NCBI GenBank assembly: GCA_009193035.1
Contig: SWDT01000013.1
Coordinates: forward strand, 124,001-188,000
From: Halicephalobus mephisto
Lineage: Eukaryota; Nematoda; Chromadorea; Rhabditida; Panagrolaimidae
Direction of reading: 5' to 3'
Length of the DNA: 64,000 nucleotides
In this document: positions 57,837-64,000 of the stretch, piece by piece
How positions within the stretch are numbered: position 1 is the first letter of the stretch
How the letters are laid out: the number at the start of each line of letters is the position of its first letter
Notes under the pieces: model-generated
What the model saw: the letters and a program-made list of their open reading frames with translations, nothing else
Database searches by the model: none
Told to the model about the DNA's origin: nothing
Translations under genes and position numbers: made by a program

Positions 57837-58223
57837 ATGCTAATCCTAGTAGATCTGTATAAATGTTGCGAGCAAAGTGCAGATTTTATTTCGATGTCGA
57901 GCGTTTCGCAGACCTCAGCACTGGTCGGAATGCAAATATCGCGATCAAAAATTGAAAGAACTGCAAAAGGCAACAAGATTCATCGGGTATCCAGAAAGCC
58001 GGCGTCTCTGACAGATACTGATCGAGACAAAGCTGAAATCAAGGAGTTCAGATTCGTGGATTCCTTGATGTCTGACGGTAGATTCGATTTTGAAGGAATG
58101 TTCGCCGCGAATTCACCTGAAAAAATCGTGTTAAATTTGTTTTTTAAAATTACTAGAATAATTATTTTTGCAAGTCCAAATGAGTCATATTTGTCCTGTA
58201 GCAGTCAATGGCAAATAAATTAA
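57837..58223 (+). CDS. Hypothetical protein
   Basis: The open frame starts at ATG 57837 (MLILVDLYKCCEQSADFI), with a second Met at 57894 (MSSVSQTSALVGMQ). The central part is charged and protein-like: KIERTAKGNKIHRVSRKPAS, then LTDTDRDKAEIKEFRFVDSL and MSDGRFDFEGMFAANSPEK. After that the composition turns AT-driven (NLFFKITRIIIF), so a donor near GAAAAAATC|GTGTTA (about 58130) is possible. An acidic open segment at 58396-58521 (FDEDVDESVNDEEQNYGIYE) might be its next exon. No family recognised. Confidence 0.35.
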   Translation: MLILVDLYKCCEQSADFISMSSVSQTSALVGMQISRSKIERTAKGNKIHRVSRKPASLTDTDRDKAEIKEFRFVDSLMSDGRFDFEGMFAANSPEKIVLNLFFKITRIIIFASPNESYLSCSSQWQIN

Positions 58224-58395
58224 AGTACAAAATACACGTGTTCTCGAAAATAATTCCTCATTAATGGAACTGTTTACAGATTCCACTACACAATTTCTGG
58301 AAAATTAAAAATGGAAATTTATCAGACATCATCTGTCTTTAATCGTCATAAAAAAGTGTAAAAAATCTAAATTTTGTGGATATTATGGAGTTTAA

Positions 58396-58521
58396 TTAAT
58401 CATAATTATCTTCGACGAAGACGTCGATGAATCAGTTAACGACGAAGAACAAAATTACGGAATTTATGAAAATAAAAAACAAATCAATTTAGATTTATCC
58501 AAAAAACTTCTATATTTTTAA
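58396..58521 (+). CDS. Candidate acidic terminal exon, unassigned
   Basis: This is a 41-codon frame with a distinctly coding-like acidic stretch (IIIFDEDVDESVNDEEQNYG) followed by IYENKKQINLDLSKKLLYF-stop. No good acceptor is visible directly upstream. It is listed because it may belong to the hypothetical gene just before it. Confidence 0.2.
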   Translation, partial: LIIIIFDEDVDESVNDEEQNYGIYENKKQINLDLSKKLLYF

Positions 58522-58704
58522 TTCACAAAAACCCTTAGTCATTTTGAAATACTTTCATTTTTGTATAATATTGTTATAAATCGTGATGCCGTATCGTTAT
58601 GTCATGGTTTAATTATCCAAGCTTGAAGTGGAGAAGAATAAAGCTTAACTACCAAGACATCCACGCACTCCTACATTCAATCTGTTTTAATTATTACATT
58701 GTAA

Positions 58705-59165
58705 GCTTGAATAGTGTCCGAAAATATCAAATAATTGAATTTCCTAAACACTATTCAAATTTGCTTTTTATCGTAAAATTTTGAATTAGAACAGTGTCCA
58801 AAAGATCATAAGTTTGAAATTTTTTATGTTATCCAAGTTTAATTCTTTACTACTACTAATTTCTAAATTTAGATACCGTTCAAAAAATCACAAGTTTTAA
58901 CTTTCCTGGACACTATCCAAGTTTACTTCTCTATTACTATTAACTTCCAAGTTTGGATAGTGCTCAAAAAACCACAAGTTTTAACTTTCCTGGACACTAT
59001 CCAAATTCACTTTTTATCACAAAATATTAATTTAAGATAGTGTTCAAAAAATCACAAGTTTTAAATTTCCTGGACACTATCCAAGTTTACTTTTTTTACT
59101 ACTATTAACTTCCAAGTTTGGATAATTTCCAAAAGATCTCAATTTTCCAATTTTCTACCCACGAT
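58705..59165. repeat. Palindromic repeat cluster 28
   Basis: Six units, 83-84 bp apart. ATCACAAGTTTTAACTTTCCTGG is shared by three neighbours, and their spacers share ACTACTATTAACTTCCAAG. Confidence 0.9.
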
Positions 59166-59514
59166 TTAACTTTGTAGGTCCAATTTCTCATTCATTAATT
59201 TTCCTTTACAATAATTTTCATAAACAAAAATCTAAATAAAGAAAAATTTATCAGATTTTTGGATTACAAGATAAGAGGTTTCTGGATACTTTTATGAAGT
59301 CATTTTTGTTTTGTAGCAGAATGACATCCGCTTTTTTAGAATAAAAACAAAAAAGCAAAAGTTAATTTTATCGAAATTGAAATTTGGATTTCTTGTTTTT
59401 AATACAAAAAGTTTATTTGGGGAAAATAGAAAAAAATTGTAAAAACATGCAAAAACTTATTTACTTTTTACAATTTGAATAAAATAAGGGAATTTAGAAT
59501 TATTTCAGTTTTAG

Positions 59515-59665
59515 AAATATGTGATAAAATTATAAAAATTTAATTAAATATATAATTTTAAAAATTTAATTAAATATAAAATTATAAATTTAATTAAATA
59601 TAAAATTATAAATTTAATTAAATATAAAATTATAAATTTAATTAAATATAAAATTTTAAAAATTT
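59515..59665. repeat. AT tandem repeat AATTTAATTAAATATAAAATTAT
   Basis: About six copies of a 21-24 bp unit. It has low complexity and no coding potential. Confidence 0.85.
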
Positions 59666-60069
59666 AATTTTGTTGTCGTCACAAATTGTAAAAATATTTC
59701 GAAATTTTTGAAACGCTAAATTGCGTAATAAAATTTCATTTTTTATGGAAAATCTCATAAATTAAATTTACAATTTTAAATTTTGTAAAATTTTTTAAGC
59801 TCAAATTTATATTTAATAAATTAAAAAACTACATTAAAGAATACTTTTAATTCTATAATTTTTTAAAATGAAATTAGCTTTTGGAATTTTTGTATTACGA
59901 AAAGTACATTTTTTGCAGATTTTAAAGAGCTTCATTTCTTTGACCGCCAAGACTGAAAATTAACAAAATTCTGCAAAATTATGATTGATGAAAATTTTCC
60001 TTCAATCATTTGCAAAAGAAGATGGATTTATTTTCGAAACTGTATTTAGTACAAAATGTGGTTTTTCAG

Positions 60070-60258
60070 ATAATCCAAAACACGACAATTATCAATGAGA
60101 ACGGAGAGAAATACAAAGACAATATTTTTGGTTTTGACGATAAACGGATTTTCCAATTGAACGAATTTGTCACCACTTCGAAGACACAGCGTAGTTATAA
60201 AGTAGAGTATAGTTTGCTATGTAGGCAATATTATATATTATCTGGGAAAGAATTTTAA
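60070..60258 (+). CDS. Candidate terminal exon, unassigned
   Basis: A good acceptor (GTTTTTCAG) is followed by 62 open codons (IIQNTTIINENGEKYKDNIF, then GFDDKRIFQLNEFVTTSKTQ), ending YYILSGKEF-stop. The frame is also open upstream to a Met at 60022. It is a hydrophilic, plausible protein end, but I found no upstream exon. Confidence 0.3.
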   Translation: MIQNTTIINENGEKYKDNIFGFDDKRIFQLNEFVTTSKTQRSYKVEYSLLCRQYYILSGKEF

Positions 60259-60299
60259 ATTTTTTGGAGAGCCAATTAAAAGGGAATTTGCACTAATAC

Positions 60300-60775
60300 G
60301 AAGAGGATAGTGTCGGGAAAATCCAAAAATTCGAAATGTGGGAACACTATCCGAATTTAATTTTTCCAATAATGTTAGATTTTTCAGATTGGATAGTGTT
60401 CGAAAAATTCAGAATTCGGAAACACTATCCAAGTGTGTTTTCTGTTATTACTGTTTTTCAGATTGGATAGTGTCCGGAAAATCCAAAAATTCAGAAATTC
60501 TGAACACTATCTCAGCTTGATCTTTTTAATGAACTGGACTACAAATTCGGATAGTGTCGGAAAAACTCACAAATTTAAAATCTGTAAACAGTATCCAAGT
60601 TTCGTTCTTTTACGTCACTAAACAGCAAATTTGAATAGTTTCTAAAGAATTCACAAATTTAAAATTTCTAAACACTATCCAAATTTGGTTCTTTTACGTC
60701 ACCAAACTCCAAATTTGGATGGTTCCTAAAGAATCCGAAAATTTAGAAATCCTGAACACTATCCAAGTTCACAGT
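60300..60775. repeat. Palindromic repeat cluster 29
   Basis: Six units. Some have shortened loops: GGATAGTGTTCGAAAAATTC...GGAAACACTATCC spans only about 39 bp, so not every unit keeps the 48-bp span. Confidence 0.9.
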
Positions 60776-63444
60776 TTAATAAACTAATAAATTTAACATT
60801 GGAAACCATCAATTTGGAGATTTTTTACACTCAATTTGAATTTGTTCATTTACTTTCAGATGGAAAATCCGAGATTTTCTTTTAATTTCTAGCACGAGTG
60901 TTCCAATTTACCAAATTACACTTTTGAAAGACTCAACTGAAACATAAACATCTGATTGTAGTCCACAAAATACAGTATTCTGAGGGAACTTGTAATTTCG
61001 TCATGACCCGTGGGGAATTTAAAAATTTCCAGTCCGCCATTATGGTAACATGGCAATTAACCTTTATATTCCTTGGTTTTTCGAATTTAAGTCCGATTTT
61101 CCCGATGACGTAAAAGGAAAGGCAATAAAAGCCTGAAGTCAGACGACCGAGGGAGAGCCAAGTGAGAAGTTTTCAGAATGTCCCAAATTTTATTGTTTTA
61201 TCTCCCGGATCAAACTGAAGCAAATAGAAAAATCAGAATTTACAAACAAAAAATTACATATTAATTATGAAGTTATGGAAATAACAAAAAATGACGAATT
61301 TTATGAAAATTTACCGTAGGGAATTCTAAGTACTTTATGTACGTGCTTTAATCTTCCTGATACTGTGCATTTTTGAATGTCATTTTGCATGTTCCGTAAT
61401 ATCCAAAATAGACAATATGAACCTCTGATTTCAAAAGTGAAATTCACTTGGGGATGCTTAAAAAGTTGAATGAATAATTTTGTTATTTCTAAAAATATTC
61501 GTCCAAAAATTAATTTCTTCAACAACTGTGTCAAAGTCGACATCAAAGTAAAAGTAAAAGTAAAATTTGTATTTTTCACAATATCCGGACAGATCGGTCA
61601 AAATTTTTACGTTCATGAAAATTACGAAATCAAAATTAGCATTTCGGTTTTGCAAAATTGTGCGAAAATTTAATTTGATTTTGATTTCGACGCTGATTTT
61701 AGAATTGTATTTTTAAAATCCGCAATAACAATTAATCCTTTTTAAAAAATAATAAGTCCACCTTCTAATCCGGGACGTTGGATTAGCATAGTCCAGAATT
61801 TTGATCTTTTTTAAATTGTGAAATTAAAAATTGGACGAATTAAGGAGACTTTGTGACTATAATCTGTTTCGAAAATGTCTGGTGTTCTGAAAATGAATTA
61901 ATTTCAAAAATAAGGGACTCAAAAATAACACAATTATCAACTTATAAATTTTCATCAAAAACAGTCCAAATTTCATTTCCCCTCAGGCAATATGAGGGAT
62001 TTTATTATTTTATGTTATTTTTATTTTTGAAACATGTTTTTTAAAAACATTCAAACTACAAACATTTCTTAAAAATATTTGTCAAAAAACGTTCAATTCT
62101 AATTAAATGTTTCTCAATTTTTCAACGATGATGGCAATCAGCCTGAGGGAAATAAGTTTCCAAACATCTGCAAAAACCAAAACAGAAAAAAACGGAATCC
62201 GAGTCTTCATTTTCATTTCCGTTTTTCTTCATTCATAAACTTTTTTATTTGTTCCTGGGACTTTTTGGAATTATGGTAAACAGAAAATTAAAAATTTTCT
62301 GAATGAATAAAATAGGGAAATGACAAAATCAAAGCCCCTGGGTCAAGGGGTACTTAATGAGTTCCCTTGATTTCCACGTAGGACGAAAGTCAAAATACAT
62401 TTTTAACGAAAGAAAATTAAGCATCATTATTGTTTAAAATGCCAATCTCATTGGAATTAATTTACTCACCACAACTTTGTAGAAAATAACCCAAGTCATA
62501 AAATATAAAAGTTATTTTTAAACATTTTTAAAGAAATCAATCAAAAGTTTAAAATTTGTCAAATTTCAATTCGCTCCGTTTCCGTTCTTAATCATGTCCG
62601 AAATCTATTTTTAGTTTGCTGCGCAAAAATTGATATTGCTGACGTCTTCGAATTCGAGAAACAAAATTCCGAATTGGTCGACGAAATACTATAATCCGTA
62701 TTTTTTTAAATACAAGGTTCTAAAATTTTTCTGAATTTCCAAAAATTGCAAAATTCACCAAAGAACTCAGAAAAATTGCAGAAATTTAAAAAAATTTAAT
62801 TTAATAAATATGAAAATTAAAAAATAATGTTGTTACGAAATTGTTCTGACAATAATTTTAGGTTTTGAATAACTTTTAGAATTTGAGATTTCAGATGCTG
62901 ATTGTGGTTTTACTTGATTCTGAAATGATTTGGAACTTTTCTATAAAATTTTAGAAGCTTTCAGAAATTTCTATTGAATTTTTGAGGATTTTCGAAATTT
63001 TCCATAAAATTTTAGAAGATTTAAAAAAATTTCAATAAGATCCTCAAAAAATTGAAAACCTTCTACAAGATCCTCAAGCTGTTGAAAGTCCTCCTTTAGA
63101 TTCTCCGAAATTTCAGGATCTCTCATAAAATTACAATTTTTTAATTACATGATTTTAAAATTTTTCAGAATGTTGCAAAAATTCGTATCAAAACAATTTC
63201 GTCACAACATTTATTCTTAGTCGCTAAGTATGGCATTGAAGAGGGTCAAAAAATTAAATGATGTGCCATTTTTGGCGAGGCCAAGATTTGCCGGGAAATG
63301 ACGCTATGCAGACAACTAAGAGCAACTGGGACCGGTTAGGCTGTTACGTAGAAAAGAATAACTCTCGAAAACAGAAAACTTAAAGTGGGGAACATCTTCA
63401 AATTACACAAGAAACACATTCAAATTTCAATATTCTTTGAAAAA
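60776..63444. other. Right-hand intergenic region without a confident gene
   Basis: AT-rich sequence. The stretch at 61.30-61.67 kb is open on both strands and cannot be assigned. 62.9-63.1 kb is a loose TTTTAGAAGATTT-type repeat. A 41-codon frame at 63258-63380 (MMCHFWRGQDLPGNDAMQTT, then KSNWDRLGCYVEKNN) is coding-like but has no partner. Nothing else recognised. Confidence 0.4.
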
Positions 63445-64000
63445 TTAAAAAATTGGGAATTTTTGATATTATGTAGGTTTGCGTTCGAGTTCTGGGAATC
63501 CTGGATAGTGTTTAGAAAGTTCAAAAGAGAGGAAATTTCACACATTATCCAATTTTGTTTTTACAGGTGTTTCTAATAGCAAATTCGGACAAGATTTGGA
63601 AAGTTAAAAAGTATGAATTTTTAAACACTAACTTTATATTAGTAAACTTGGATAGTGTCTAAGAATTTCAATTTTTCGAATCTCTCATTCACTATTCAAA
63701 TTTGGTTTTTGAATTTTTACAACAGCAATCTTAGATAGTATCTTAGATTTTCAATTTTCTGGATTTTGCAGTCACTATCCAAATGTGCTTTTTTAATTTC
63801 TTCTATTAGCAAATTTAAACAGTGTCTAGGAATTTCCATTTTTCGAATTTCCCATTCACTATTCAAATTTAGTTTTTCAATTTTTTACGACAGCAATCTC
63901 GGATAGTGTTCACAGAATCCAAAAGCCATCATTTTCTAAACGTTTTTCAAGCCCAAAGAAGTTATTATCTCAAAAAAATAATATCTAGTAAATTTCGAAA
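63445..64000. repeat. Palindromic repeat cluster 30, continues past the window edge
   Basis: Six or more units. Two near-identical TTTCGAAT(C/T)(T/C)CCCATTCACTATTCAAATTT right arms occur at about 63675 and 63843. Confidence 0.85.

Noticed and set aside
2320..64000. CRISPR arrays (regularly spaced repeats with unique-looking spacers)
   Set aside because: The repeats are palindromic and diverged, the spacers themselves repeat, there are no cas genes, and the DNA is clearly eukaryotic with introns.
1..64000. tRNA, rRNA, snRNA or splice-leader RNA genes
   Set aside because: I looked for A/B-box and TTCRANYC-like arms and for SL1-like sequence and saw none convincing. A tRNAscan/Infernal run would settle it.

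Overview
This window looks like nuclear DNA from a rhabditid nematode, Caenorhabditis or a close relative. It is AT-rich, with short introns (about 40-60 nt) that start GTAAG/GTTAG and end TTTTCAG or TTTTTAG. Several genes belong to nematode families: a CX-module receptor, an innexin, and cysteine-rich secreted proteins. One gene pair has operon-like spacing with a candidate trans-splice acceptor. I cannot name the species. Most genes are split into exons too small for simple ORF calling, so the exon models were built by hand from splice signals, reading frame and family conservation.

Left part (1-7 kb), compact and gene-dense: the 3' end of cytosolic leucyl-tRNA synthetase (+), FAM50/XAP5 (+), a CX-module type I membrane protein (-), a secreted or GPI-anchored cysteine-rich protein (+) and the spliceosomal USP39/SAD1 protein (-). 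Two neighbouring pairs here converge tail to tail with only about 10 bp between stop codons. From 7 to 18.5 kb there is no gene I can name. Clusters of an 83-bp palindromic repeat alternate with unique islands of 300-500 bp. This block lies upstream of a tristetraprolin-type CCCH zinc-finger gene (18.5-20.2 kb, +). A foldback repeat (20.9-21.7 kb) separates that gene from a seven-exon innexin (21.8-25.2 kb, -).

Middle and right: 25-37 kb is again repeat clusters plus islands, without a confident gene. At 37.4-42.1 kb there is a compact set: a small acidic/lysine-rich protein (-), RNA polymerase III subunit RPC4/POLR3D (+), TMEM126-like (+, probable downstream operon partner) and DGAT2 (-). 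Then come a secreted six-cysteine protein whose introns are full of the palindromic repeat (45.6-48.5 kb, -), a five-exon FRAG1/PGAP2-like membrane protein (50.1-51.6 kb, -) and a small secreted cysteine-rich protein (55.0-56.0 kb, +). The last 8 kb holds only weak candidate exons and repeats. The conserved genes are mostly housekeeping (translation, splicing, Pol III transcription, mitochondrial assembly, lipid synthesis) plus a gap-junction protein and an mRNA-decay regulator. They do not form one pathway.

The dominant unexplained structure is the palindromic repeat. About 30 clusters are spread over the window. Each unit is a 48-bp inverted core bounded by GGATAGTG and CACTATCC, repeated every 83-84 bp, in introns and intergenic DNA but never in an exon I modelled. 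A second mobile family (ACACAAAAA-type terminal repeats) has three copies, two of them composites of the third.
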